From: Fistularia commersonii
Taxonomy: Eukaryota; Chordata; Actinopteri; Syngnathiformes; Fistulariidae
DNA length: 64,000 bases
Direction: 5' to 3'
Assembly (NCBI GenBank): GCA_037954325.1
Contig: JBBMNZ010000003.1
Span: 12,630,965 to 12,694,964 of the forward strand
The notes beneath the pieces were generated by a model. It was not told the DNA's origin, made no database searches, and saw only the letters and a program-made list of their open reading frames with translations. The position numbers were made by a program, and so were the translations under genes. Positions 12,081 to 22,574 of this stretch are shown piece after piece (the stretch's first letter is position 1; the number at the start of each line of letters is the position of its first letter).

Positions 12081-12290
12081 AGACAAACAAAATACCTGTG
12101 AAATTTATTTTCAAAGCTAATTTCTGTTTATTTTGCAAATGACACAGCATTATGAGGAAATATTACAAGTATTTTAAAATCAGTACCAAACTGATTTTTT
12201 TTTTTTTTTTAACTCAAAATTGTCATATGCCGTCACCGGAAGAGCCATATATGGCATGCGAGCCATAGGTTCCCGACCGCTGAGCTATCC

Positions 12291-13627
12291 TGTGTGCTGG
12301 TTTCAATCGATCCAGTTTTACACGCTCTCCACGCCAACCAGCATCCAGCATGACACTTTAGCACCTCAAGAACCAAGAATGGCCCATTGTACGGGGGTTG
12401 AAGAGGCGAGCGGTGAGCATCATGCTTGAAAAAACGCAAACTGAGCCGACAGGAGTGCCACAGACACAAAAGACTGTGGGAAACAGTGTTGAACAGGGCT
12501 TGGAAACCGAGAATGGCTGTGCAATTTGGTCGTCAGATGGCCAGGTTGGCAGAGCAGACCTCTCAGGCAAAAATTTCTCTGGGAGCTGCAGCAGCTGACC
12601 AAGCACCAGGTTGGCGGGCAACACATTAACATTGTTCTTTGGGGCTGAATGCACTCCCATTATAACCCAAAGAAAATTGTCCACCCAGAGCGGCCCGCAA
12701 CACTGCCTTCAGGGACCGGTGGAACTGCTTGCAAAAGCCATTAGCCCGAGGACGGTCTTGGCTGTACTGTCACCTCCAAAGACCCTTAGAGGCCCGTCCA
12801 GAGCTCCGACACAAACTGTGGAAGTGTTGTCGAATGGGTTGCCGAAATTGGCAACCCAGGAAGAAAGAAAGGCCCGGGACACGTCTGCAGTCGTCTTAGA
12901 AGACAGCGGAACCACTTCCGACCACCCAATGGTTTGATCAATCATGGTGAGCATGTGCATAAAGCCCTGTGAAGGAGGTAGGGGGCCGACCAGGTCGACA
13001 TGAATGTGGTCGAAGCGCCTGGCTGGGATTGGAAATGGCTCAACCACATCCTTCAGCCTGAGGCCAGTGTGCTTCAACTTCGGGGCGAGGATGTCCGCGT
13101 TACCGGGTTGGCCATAGCAGAGAAATCCATCCTGACTTGCACAAGGAACAAGAATACCTGCAACAGTTCAATCAGCAAACGGATTGGACATCCCAGCCAC
13201 ATGCCAAATGTCTGTTGTGTTGGTGCGGGTGAGCGGACTATGGCTCAGCCACTGTAGATATGGTGATTCTCATATACCGTGAGGGAGCGGCTATCCAGGA
13301 AAACACAAATGCCTCGTTGCTATACGCAGGGCCAACAACTCTCTGTCAAAAACTCTATATTTGCGCTTGCTATCCTGCAGTGGGAGGCACGCATTCGCCT
13401 CCCACTGTTCCACCATGGCCCCAACGGCAACGTCAGATGCAGTGGTCATCAATGCTATGGGAGCCATAGCTGTAAGATGGTCACACTTAGCCCCGTCAAA
13501 AGCATGTATCCGTTCCGGAGTCCAATTAAGTGTGTCCTTTACCTGTCTGAACGGCACTTCAAAGTGACTGAAGGAGGTGGGCAGTGTGGGGGAGGAAACG
13601 GATGTAGAAATTTATCATGCCCAATGA
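12291..13627 (-). pseudogene. Gypsy-1 pol: RT/RNase H and integrase, broken
   Basis: On the minus strand, from the right: a GMINFYIRFLP block after the RT (about 13600); RNase H segment with APIALMTTASDVAVGAM (about 13440-13490) and KYRVFDRELLALR (about 13330-13365); an internal gap; integrase core with RRFDHIHVDLVGPLPPSQG (about 12960-13020) and a WVANFGNPF block (about 12830-12850); then the integrase C-terminal RSPLQPPYNGPFLVLE (about 12365-12410) and a KLDRLKPAH block (about 12300-12330). Frameshifts and stops throughout. This is a different family from the plus-strand Gypsy at 6.2-8.7 kb, as it lacks its chromodomain. Confidence 0.85.
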
Positions 13628-13695
13628 AAGATAGAAAATAGGGCTGGATGGAGAAAGTTGATTTACTGTGATGATCCCTGAAGGGAGCCGCTAAG
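13628..13695 (+). mobile_element. RTE/Expander-like LINE, 3' tail scrap
   Basis: A match to the 3' end of the RTE copies in this window: a GATGGAGAAAGTTGA segment followed by CCCTGAAGGGA. It directly abuts the right edge of Gypsy-1. Confidence 0.6.
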
Positions 13696-13711
13696 AGAAA
13701 ACCTATATATG

Positions 13712-13905
13712 TGGAAGCGGTGTGGCGCGGCGCAGGAGGTAGAGCAATTGTTTTGGACCTGAACATTCCTGGCTTGATTTCCAGCTTCTCGAAGTGTTGT
13801 TGAGCAAGACACTGAGTCCCTAACTGATGCTGATGGACGGCAGCCTACTTCTCATGGTGCATCTCTGCAACTATCTTGGATGAACTTACACAACTGTTTA
13901 CTTGT
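13712..13905 (+). mobile_element. tRNA-derived SINE
   Basis: The tRNA-like head has an A-box-like stretch (GGCGCAGGAGGTAGAG) and a B-box-like stretch (GGCTTGATTTCC), then a body with TTGAGCAAGACACTGAG. The same family occurs at 38285-38405. A box and B box would form an internal RNA polymerase III promoter. No clear TSD was found. Confidence 0.65.
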
Positions 13906-15165
13906 TTGTATAACATGTAGTTTCATAGTTTTTTTTTTGTTTTTTTTATTTTAAGCATAGAGATGGATCAACTTTGCTTAATTTTCAGGCATCATCAGCT
14001 CTTGATAATTTTGTGGTTTTAGACAACCCCCATTTATTTAGCTTGATTATATTCATGTTATTTTTTTATCACCTTGCTAACATAACCATTGTAGCTCTTT
14101 TTATTAAAATTACTTTCAACTTGTATGGAGGTCCTTCAATGAACATTAATATAGATTATTAAATGATTAGTGCTCCCTGTCACTAATGATTCCTCTGACC
14201 TCGCTGTGTCTTTGAAGGGAATGTGAAAATTTTCACCTGCTATTTCAAAGCTGAGCACAAACTCACATGTCTTCTGACTTCCGATTGGTATTCATAAGGG
14301 TCGCCCCACTTTGACCCCCTCAGCTGACATAATAACATAATATCATGGTTGGTGTGGAAGTGAGCGAATCAGGTGTGTCATGGTGCTGACATTACAGGCC
14401 CATCACAGTTGTTAATGGATTTGACGTCCAGCACTGTCACATGGTTCAGCCTCACCATTTCACCACACTGACAAGCCTATTAGCCGGGGTAGATGGGGGG
14501 GCGTTGACTTAGATAGCCCCTGACAGGGGGAAATATAGACAAGAGTAGGATCTGTTGACAGAGATAGCCCCTGATAGGAGCAGAATGATGGGGATAGGGA
14601 GGTTTGAAGTAAATGTAAGAGAAGAAGCATACTGTCTGGTAAAGCAATGTCCTGCCACTTAAAACATGCTGGGTTCAGGGTGTTTGAGTAAAACCATGTC
14701 GTTTTTATCAATCCCAAAATTATTATTTTAAGAGCTGAAGTTGTGACGTCAAATTTAGCGAAACTAAAAACAAAAGAACCAGACGAATGGAAAGCAAATT
14801 AATAATGGGATATATATATTTATCACAGGATAGCATGGCTGTGTTTGCAGAAATGGATTGTTACAACTTGCATTATTTTTTTCAGAACTTAGCTTGGTGT
14901 TTGCAGACACCTGAGTTGTTTTTAGATATATTTTAAGATTACTGTGTGGCTTTTTCTAAGCAAGAACTATATTTCTTTCACCAGCCAGGTTGAAAAAATA
15001 TGAAAATAAATAAATGTATTTAAAAAAAGGTGCCAGAGAACAGGAAGGGTCCCTTTCAGTCACTCGCAACATACAGTAGCAAATCTGTGGCCAGCATCAT
15101 CTAAATGTTACCTCAAATGTTAGAACAATTTCTCTCACAGTACAAAAAAAGTTGACAATTTTTTG
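13906..15165. other. unassigned AT-rich DNA
   Basis: No gene or known repeat recognised. A short motif, AGATAGCCCCTGA, occurs twice about 60 bp apart at 14510-14575. Confidence 0.45.
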
Positions 15166-15167
15166 TA

Positions 15168-15440
15168 TGTTCGTCTTGTCCTTTTGGCTTTTCTCACCAG
15201 GCGTTACCACAGCAAATCAACCTTGCCCAACTAACTGTAATTTCTGTATCCTCTTCTCTTACACCAAGCAACTTCATGTCCACTTTGACTGCATCCCTAA
15301 ATCTCTGGTCTTTCTTTAGGCCTCCAACCTGGCAGTTCCAAACCCAGCATCTTTCCACCAATATTTTGACTGTCCTTTCTCTGTATATGAACAAACCATC
15401 TGGGTCTGGCATCTCTAACCTTATCTCCAAAATATCTAAT
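15168..15440 (-). mobile_element. RTE/Expander-like LINE, 3'-end fragment
   Basis: The minus strand encodes the family C-terminus in broken form (ARPRWFVHIQRKD, KMLGLELPG, DMKLLGVREED) and stops at the 3' tail near 15168. It is more diverged than the copies at 25-28 and 59-63 kb. It abuts the Gypsy-2 3' LTR. Confidence 0.75.
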
Positions 15441-15448
15441 GTTGTACC

Positions 15449-16078
15449 CCTGTAAAGGGGAAGTGAAAAATAAAGTTCGCCATGTACAGTTCACCAATAA
15501 AGTTCGAACATAATAATCATATACAAAAAGGCATACATCACTCTTTGAATCAACCTCATTTACATTATGACAATTGTAACCCTAGCACACATACATACAC
15601 ACAGTTAAGATCTATGTGAGTAACATGTTTTAACTACAGTCATTCTGTGTACATAGACATTGACTGAACACCAACAGAATGGCTGCTACCGGCACTACCA
15701 AACATGTCTCTGGCAAGTGGCTCTAAGCTGCTTGTGTGACACAATATCACACAATAAAAAAACACAGTGATTTCAATATGGATTCTAACATCACTCTCAC
15801 CTGTAAGAGAAAGTGAAAGTAAACAAACATTGTCATGTTGTTACTGTCTCAGAGTTCAGTGGCACTTCCCCCGACAAGACATGGAAGGCAAAATCAGTCA
15901 ATTCAAAATATATTGATCTCTTGCTGATACTCAATTTGTACAATAAACAACTGAAAATTAACAAAATACATGCATAATTCACGCCTGAAAATTAACAAAA
16001 TACAACAAACATGCTATTTACACTGAGAATGGATTTTAGCTGAAAATAACCATTCACTTTTCATACTTCAACCAAACA
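15449..16078 (-). repeat. Gypsy-2 3' LTR
   Basis: In plus coordinates it starts TGTAAAGGGGAAGTG and ends CCAAACA (TG...CA in element orientation). It is followed by CTCCCCCTCA, a polypurine tract on the element strand. The part from 15801 aligns along its length with the second LTR at 22575-22804 and 23097-23137. The start motif appears twice (15449 and about 15805), which suggests an internal duplication. Confidence 0.6.
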
Positions 16079-17157
16079 CTCCCCCTCAGGTTTATGAGGC
16101 CATGGCTGATACTTGGGCATATAGTGAGCTGGGGGGCTGTTGCCACAGCAGGCTGGTTTCATGGTATGTGAAGACTTTTGGGGGTTGTCTCTCTCTCCTT
16201 CCCTTGCAGAGAGTCTTCACAGGATCACAAATTCAAGACTAGATAATGTGGGAGCAATTCTACTGTTCTCTGCAGCAAACTCATCTGGAAAGATAGTTTT
16301 CACCTAATTTGGTCTGTCATTTTGATCTTACAAGGTCAATCTCCTTGATCCTCATCTCTCTATGGCACTGAATCCTGACTAGATTCAGAGTTCACTGCCC
16401 CAATAACATCCTTGATCTCAGGTAAGTCTGAAGTTTCCTTTACCTGTGGCTGTATTGGTGGTACAGGGTGAATTAACACATAATAATATCAATCATCCTC
16501 ATCACCAATTCATTCAGTTGTGGGCATGTTGGTGTGGTACCAGACCGTATATTATCAACAACAGGGATGATGCACTGATCCTCTTTTTGAGCCAAATGGG
16601 TTTTTTTCTAGGGGAAAAGGCTGATATCCCAACTCAGTCACATTGGGATGTGATGAAACTTTTTTTTCAACAGACTGTGCCATAACTTGCACTTCATGCA
16701 CTCTGCATCATAGTCTCAATATAAATAGGCATCAGGGAAAGACTGTCAGCATCTATGATGCCCTATGACGCCAGGGCGTCATTTGATGGTAATAGGGAAA
16801 TCTTCCAGCTCTGCTGTCCACCTGCATCCAGTAGTGGAATGGTTGTGGCTGTGGGCAACACGTAAGTTAGTGGACTGTTGTAGGTAGACACCCATGCAAG
16901 ATGCAATCATGTAATCTTCACTTTTTCTCACAGACAGCCAGCTTTAGAGCCCTGACTCAAATGCAAGTTCTTTTCAGACCTAGTAAGTGAGCGTGATTCA
17001 TATGTGATGACTTACTTCTCTCCAGCCCACTCCAGCCACTTCACCAAGGCCTTGATTAGAAGCATTTGTATGTAAGTAGAAATCTATGGTGAAATTTGGG
17101 AATGCAAGGATTGGCAGTTCTACCAAGCAGTCAAGAAATTTCTCAAGCTGCATAAAC
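16079..17157 (-). pseudogene. Gypsy-2 RNase H and downstream pol, broken
   Basis: Minus strand: LPILAFPNFTIDFYLHTNASNQGLGEV (read in two parts near 17060-17130) is the RNase H start with its first catalytic Asp replaced by Asn in the HTNAS block. A NNSPLTYVLPTA-like segment (about 16850-16880) and an IIDADSLSL segment (about 16750) follow. Further left to 16079 the sequence is too decayed to place. Numerous stops. Confidence 0.65.
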
Positions 17158-19069
17158 AGGCCCGGGTTAACATCGGCCACCATTGGTACCGTTGACCTAC
17201 AGGGTACCAACGGAAACTAGGCTATTGTTAACCAAAGAAGGAGAGGAGGATGGCATGTTAGGGAGCAAAGAGAGAAGAGGAAAGGCAAGAGTCTGGGACT
17301 GAGAGTAGAGACTTTGAATATCGGGACCATGACAGGAAAAGCTGCAGAGTTGGTCAACATGATGCAGAGAAGGAAAGTGGATATACTGTGTGACCAGGAT
17401 ACTGTGTGGAAGATAGTAAGGCTTGAAGCTTAGGAGCAGGCTTTAAGTTGTACTATTACGAGTAAGAGTGATTGAGTTATCTTGAAGGAGCGGTTTGTTA
17501 GGAGTGTTCTGGGGGTGAAAAGAGTGTCAGATAGACTTATGAATCTGGAACTGAAAATTGAAGTTGTGATGCTCAATGTTATTAGTGGCTATGCCTTGCA
17601 GGTGGGATATGAGTTTGAGGAGAAGGCGTGCTGGAATGAGTTAGATAAAATGATGCAGAATATCCCCAGGGATGAGAGGGTGGTAATTGGTGCAGACTCC
17701 AGTTGGCATGTTGGTGGAGACAATAGATGGGATGAAGAAGTTATGGGCAGATTTGGTATACAAGATAGGAACGCAAAGGGAAGATGGTGGTAGACTTTGC
17801 AAAATGGATTGAAATGGCTGTAGTGAACACTTTTTTAGAGAAAAGACAGGAACATAGGGTAACTTATAAGAACAGAGGTAGGAGCAAACAAGTAGACTAC
17901 ATCTTGTACAGACAAGGTAACCTGAAAGAGATCGGTGACCGCAAAATAGTTGTAGGTGAGAGTGTAGCCATACAGAATAGGCTGGCGGTTTGTAAGATGA
18001 CAAGGAAGATCAAGAGGACAAAGTTCGAACAGAGGACAAAGTGGTGAAAGCTGAAAAGGTAGGAGTGTTGTATGGTTTTCAGGGAGGAGTTGAGAAAGGC
18101 TCTGGGTGGTCAGGGAGATCTTTAAGATGACTGGACAACTACAGCTAATGCTATCTGGAGTACAGGTAGGTGAGTACATGGTGTATCATTTGGAAGGAAA
18201 GTGGATAAGGAGACTTGGTGGTGGAATGAGGAAGTGCAAGGATGTATACAGGTTAGCCAAGAAATGGGAGACACTGAAGTGGGACACTGAGGGGACTGAA
18301 GAGAACAACAGAAGTACAGGGAGATAAAAGGTAAAATAAAGATAGACGTAGCAAAGGCAAAACAAAGGGCGTATGATGACTTATATGCTTGGTTAGACAG
18401 TAAGGAGGGTGAGAATGATCTATTCAGCTTGGCGAAACAAAGGGATAGAGATGACAGAGGATGTACAACAGGTCCAGGTGATTAAAGGCTCTATTGACAG
18501 ATGCCCGAAGAGTGATTGGAAGATGGAAAGAGTACTTCGAAGAGCTGATGAATGAGAAAAGTGAAAGAAAGGCAGAGGTAGAAAAGGTGATAATTGTAGA
18601 TAACAAAATAGCACATATTAATAAAAGTGAAGTGAGGAAGTCATTGAAGAGGATGAAGATTAGAAAGCCCTTTGTCCCTGATGACATACCCGTGGAAGTG
18701 TGGAAGTGTCTACGAGAAGTAGCAGTAGAGTTTCTGACTTGATCATTCAACAGGATCTTACAGAGTGAGAAGATGACCGAAGAATGGATGTGATGAGGGG
18801 AGGTGCAGAGTTGTGACAAGTTGTGAGTTGTGACAACTAAAGAGGGGTAAAGTTGATGATCCATACAATAAAGTTATGGGAAAGAGTAATATTGTAGTAT
18901 TTGTAATATTTGTAATATTTACCTTGAGAATGCTATTGGAGAAGTACAGACAAGGCCAGAGGGAGCTGCATTGTGTTTTTGTAGACCAAGAAAGAGCATA
19001 TGGTGGGGTGCCAAGAGAGGAACTCTGATAATATAGGAGGAGGTCTGGAGTGGTAGAAAAGTAAGAAAA
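17158..19069 (+). mobile_element. RTE/Expander-like LINE copy, decayed, 3'-incomplete
   Basis: A plus-strand copy starting in the family 5' UTR (the CCGGGTTAACATCGGCCACC stretch). It continues through endonuclease remnants (LGLRVETLNIGTM-like near 17300, DRLMNLELKIEVVMLNVISG near 17530, RVTYKNRGRSKQVDYILYR near 17850) to the linker and the first part of RT (KPFVPDDIPVEVWKCLRE near 18665, RELHCVFVDQERAYGG near 18960). It breaks off near 19069 without RT motifs B/C or 3' end. Stops and frameshifts are common. It lies inside Gypsy-2. Confidence 0.85.
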
Positions 19070-19213
19070 GTAGAAAAGCTGTGTCTTTTCTCTTTTACAG
19101 CTCTCACAGCAGTTGTAACAGCAGTTGCAACTGCAGATTCCATCTTGCTGCCCTCCTCAGATAAAAAATGTCCCAAATAGCTCAATTCCTGCCTAAACAG
19201 ATCATATTTTCGA
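19070..19213 (-). pseudogene. Gypsy-2 RT fragment
   Basis: The minus strand reads DLFRQELSYLGHFLSEEG, the post-palm YLGH block of Gypsy reverse transcriptases. It lies between two RTE pieces in the order expected for Gypsy-2. Confidence 0.6.
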
Positions 19214-19214
19214 G

Positions 19215-19925
19215 GCTTCAGCTTGACTTAAGTTGACTGGAGAGCCCTCACTCTTCCAGTTGCATCCCTCTCTTTCACACACATATATTCTGTCCTGCTG
19301 AGACTAACCTTCATTCCTATTCTTACCAGCGCACATTTCTACCTCTCTAGATTTTCTTCACCTGTTCCCTTCCCCTCTCACTACGTATTACAACGACATC
19401 TGCAAACATCATGGTCCATGGAAATTCCTGTCATATTTAATCTGTCAGTCTTGTCCACCACCACTGCAAACACGAAGGGGTTCAGAGCTGATGTAGTCCC
19501 ACCTCCACCTTGAACTTCTCGGTCACACCTACAGCGCACACCCCACCACTGTCTCACACCTTGTAAACATGTCCTACCCCTTTCTATCATACCTCTGCCA
19601 CTCCAGACTTCCTAATTCAATATTAGTGTTCTTTTCTCTGCACCTTCTCGTATGCTTTTTCTAGGTCTACAAAAACACATTGCAACTCCCCCTGACCTTC
19701 GCTGGTCTTCTCTACCAGCATTCTCAAAGTAAATACTTTGTCTATAGTAATTCTTACAGGCATGAGAGCATTCTGCTGCTCACAATTAATGCATTCTGCT
19801 CTCAGTCTAGTTTCCATTACTCTTTCCCATAACTTCATAGTATGGCTCATCATCTTTATCCCTCTATAGTTACCACAATTCTGCACATGCCCCTTATTCT
19901 TAAAAATGGGCACCATCAAAATTCT
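19215..19925 (-). mobile_element. RTE/Expander-like LINE RT fragment (inverted)
   Basis: Minus strand: VPIFKNKGHVQNCGNYRGIK, SHTMKLWERVMETRLRAE and LQCVFVDLEKAYEKV (19640-19919), then the region around the catalytic FAD block (about 19400), and GRVRALQST near 19215. It overlaps in content with the plus copy at 17158-19069, so it is a separate insertion and not a simple inversion. Both ends truncated. Confidence 0.8.
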
Positions 19926-20044
19926 GTTGGATTCTGTACATCAACAATGATAAATGGTTTCACTTTTTCTCAGGTTAGCAAATTGAACCCTTCTGCCCAC
20001 TGTGGATTCACATCCAACTTGAATTGGAGGGTTGTGTTCCCTTG

Positions 20045-20225
20045 AAAAAGTAGATGCTTGCATGCAACATTCTACTTGGACTGAAAGTGTTTGGGCAGAT
20101 TTAATCTCTCTTTTGGAGTTTTAACCATCTACTCAAGTGTTGCAGTCCTTATGTACTCTATTGTAAGTCGCTTTGGATAAAAGCATCTGCCAAATGTAAT
20201 GTAATGCAATGTAATGTAATGTAAT
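20045..20225 (+). mobile_element. L2-type 3' UTR tail (LINE or tail-sharing SINE)
   Basis: The motif AAGTCGCTTTGGATAAAAGC and CATCTGCCAAATG lead into (TAATG)n repeats ending near 20225. This is the same 3' tail that ends L2 copies A and B and the LINE at 33-38 kb. No coding part is attached, so it may be a 5'-truncated LINE or a SINE that borrowed the LINE tail. Confidence 0.65.
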
Positions 20226-20349
20226 GCTTGTTCAAGACACTCACTTGTTTCGCTGAGGCTTGAATTTCACTTTTCTCACAACCTGAAAAAGCTGCAATAA
20301 GACTCTTGATCATTACAATCAAGCTGATCATGGGTTTGAGCAAGGCTGG

Positions 20350-21608
20350 TATGGAAGCCCATAGGTATCTTAAATCAAATTAAAATGCAACAGCTGAATG
20401 CTTTTTTTTTCACTTTCAGAATGTGGCAGCAAATTTTGAGTCAACTAAAATGAGTATTACGTCAACTGCATTTTGATTTTCTTCTTGAGGATGCACATTT
20501 CATGTCACAATTAAAAAAACAACCAAAAAAAAGACTACTGCTTTCTCATTTTCATGTCTGTCATGTCTCATTTTCATGTAAAAATTCAATTTCAATTTGC
20601 ATTCCCGAGTGGCGCAGAAGAGTGATGTCAGAGGCTGATCTTCTTCTTCAGCTGTTTTAGGCATTTGAATACAGCACACACTCAGCTGTTTATCTGCTTG
20701 CTGATCACTGATACTCGTTAGCAGTACACTGCCATTACACTGCTAGACAATTATTGAATCGGATGCCCATGACAGATGTGAGCAGATTATAGAGAGCTTG
20801 GCTCAACACTTTTCCCTCATAGACAACATTATCAACAACATTGCTGTAGCTAGCCTCTTCTCAGTTCTTCATTAACTCAGTGCAGTCCTGACTGGAAGGG
20901 GACACCCGGCCATCAGTATCCCTTTTGGCGCTATCGAAATGTACTGTAATAACAGCATCTGTTAGGGCAGAGTATTCAGCCAAGCTTTTTATAATCTGCT
21001 CACGTCTATCAGGGGCATCCAATTCAGAAGTTGTTCTGCAATTCTATCTGGTTCTATAATTGTGTGATTTGCCGGACAATGTGAGGGAGTGTCATGCTAA
21101 CAAAACTCTGTGGTCAGCTAGCAGATAAATAGCTGAGTGTGTATTGTATTTAGTGCCCAAACAAACCGCGAAAAAGTCAGCTACTGACGTCACTTTCCGG
21201 TGCCGCTTGGGAATGCAAATGCAAATTGAATTTTGATACCTTTTTTGTGCGGTGGGACATGAAAATGAAAATGTTGTTTGGATTACTAGTTAGGAGTCAA
21301 AATATGCTGCCACCTTCTGAAAATGAAAAAAAGCATTTCTGCTCATGCATTTTACTTTTCATTTTGACATTTCTAATTGATATTTGAGAACAATTTGCTT
21401 GGTATGTTTTGAAAATGAAATCATAAATGTATTTTGTTTTTAAATTTGGATTATGTCACAGAATGAGCAGTTTGGAAGAATAAATTGAAAATACAGTTTG
21501 GAATACTTATTACTCATTTTAGTTATGAGTCAAAATGTGCTGCCACATTCTGAAAATGAAAAATCGGTCTGCTGATGCATTTTAATTTGATACCTATATG
21601 CTTCCATA
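20350..21608. repeat. 1.26-kb foldback (long inverted repeat) element
   Basis: The left end TATGGAAGCCCATAGGTATC and the right end (TATGGAAGCATATAGGTATC on the minus strand) begin two long arms that match inward for most of the element. Further matching pairs are AGAATGTGGCAGCA (20421 and 21541-21555), TTGCATTCCC with its inverse near 21210, CACACTCAGCT with its inverse near 21135, and GAGCAGATTATA with its inverse near 20995. The right arm has an extra copy of the terminal motif at 21280-21360. No open frame above 60 codons. No TSD identified; the class is unknown. Confidence 0.85.
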
Positions 21609-21861
21609 GCCTGGCAGCTGTCATGGCAAGCATCTGAACAATAACCTCAGCCACCTATAATCGTCACTTGAGACCCAGAATCAGAAAACATACTGGTCAT
21701 TTAACCTTGGATGAAATAATTAAATATTCATTTCCAATTTCTCACACCACTCTTGCGTTTGTTTTTTGTTTTGGTCACTTGGCTTGGAGTGTCTCCAACC
21801 TGGCAAGATTTGGAGCGATAAAGTGCTTTTTCATATAAGGCTGTATTGTCTCAGCTGTGTT

Positions 21862-22170
21862 TTATAATCTCTCCTTCCCCAGTGAGCACAACTCTGGGAT
21901 GACGTCATAGGACAAGTCATTCCCAGCCTGCTGGAGCAACCCCTGCTCGTTTAAAGAAGTCCCTGTGAACTGTCTTGCTCTCCTCATCCTACAGCTGGGA
22001 CAGCTGGGACAGGAGTGGTCACTGTTTCCACACCCGTAACAGTGTACATAGCTGTCATTGTAACTCTGCAGGCACATAAAACATTGCCTTCTGCGTGCTG
22101 GAAATAAGGGCTGGGCGGCACGTATGTGGTTATGCTGGTTGAAATTTCCGCACTGTCCATAATCTGGCAT
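21862..22170 (-). pseudogene. gag-like zinc-knuckle protein fragment (Gypsy-2)
   Basis: The 102-residue minus frame has a Cys-rich core: CFMCLQSYNDSYVHCYGCG, then NSDHSCPSC. The second part fits a CX2CX4HX4C retroviral-type zinc knuckle, which binds RNA in gag proteins. The tail LNEQGLLQQAGNDL is typical of the region after the knuckle in fish Gypsy gag as I remember it. Its position just inside the 5' LTR side of Gypsy-2 agrees with gag. Confidence 0.5.
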
Positions 22171-22490
22171 TGGCCCCTGTCTCTATCGTGGCATCTCTGA
22201 TTAGAAGTGGCCACTGGTCTCTGGTCTCTGACTCCAACATCAGTCAGCAGTCTGCTGGTAGACATTGTCACAAAACCTCTACACCCCGTTTCCACAGGTT
22301 GGACTTCAGTGTCCCTGCCACAGCATCGTGCTTCGGCTGTCAACACAGTATATCTTAGCTGTTTTCTTTCATAAGCCTCCTCCACTGAATCCTCCCAGGG
22401 TACTGTAAGCTTGACATGGGGACCAGAGCACGAGGTCAGTTCTCTTGGTTGTGATGACAATTTTGGTAGGAAACACCAGCTCGTTGCCAA
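22171..22490 (-). pseudogene. restriction-like endonuclease domain fragment, broken
   Basis: The minus strand shows a TDLVLWS-like block, KLTVPWEDSVEEAYERKQLRY (about 22360-22430) and VETGCRGFV (about 22275-22300), with frameshifts between them. These blocks resemble the PD-(D/E)XK-type domain found downstream of RT in some fish LINE-type proteins. The domain name is an inference from motif memory. It sits between the zinc-knuckle fragment and the Gypsy-2 5' LTR and could be a separate insertion. Confidence 0.45.
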
Positions 22491-22574
22491 TGTCTGCCCT
22501 CATTTTCCAATCACAGGCTTGGCCCAACTGTGATTAGATGTTTCTGTCAACAGAACACAGACCACACACTCACC

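Larger units (their letters stand above)
9840..12282. mobile_element. hAT element 1, non-autonomous, filled by an L2 LINE
   Basis: The left end CAGGGGTCAGGAACCT and the inverted right end (CAGCGGTCGGGAACCT on the minus strand) form hAT-type terminal inverted repeats. They are flanked by AGCTATCG (9832-9839) and AGCTATCC (12283-12290), an 8-bp TSD with one mismatch. Without the LINE at 10184 to about 12080 the element is only about 550 bp and has no transposase, so it is a MITE-like derivative that needed a transposase in trans. It sits inside Gypsy-1. Confidence 0.85.
9470..13627 (-). mobile_element. Gypsy LTR retrotransposon 1 (minus), interrupted by hAT and L2
   Basis: Minus-strand Gypsy pol segments lie on the right (12291-13627) and the post-integrase region lies on the left (9470-9831). 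They are separated by a hAT element with a duplicated 8-bp target. Taking out 9840-12282 and one TSD copy leaves the minus reading frame open across the joint, so the two sides were one element. LTRs were not identified with confidence. Confidence 0.75.

Noticed and set aside
12420..12684. Plus-strand frames opposite the Gypsy-1 integrase
   Set aside because: They are antisense shadows of the decayed minus-strand pol.
20575..20640. Possible tRNA/SINE head (GAGTGGCGCAGAAGAG)
   Set aside because: It is part of the foldback arm and has an inverted partner near 21200; no B box follows.
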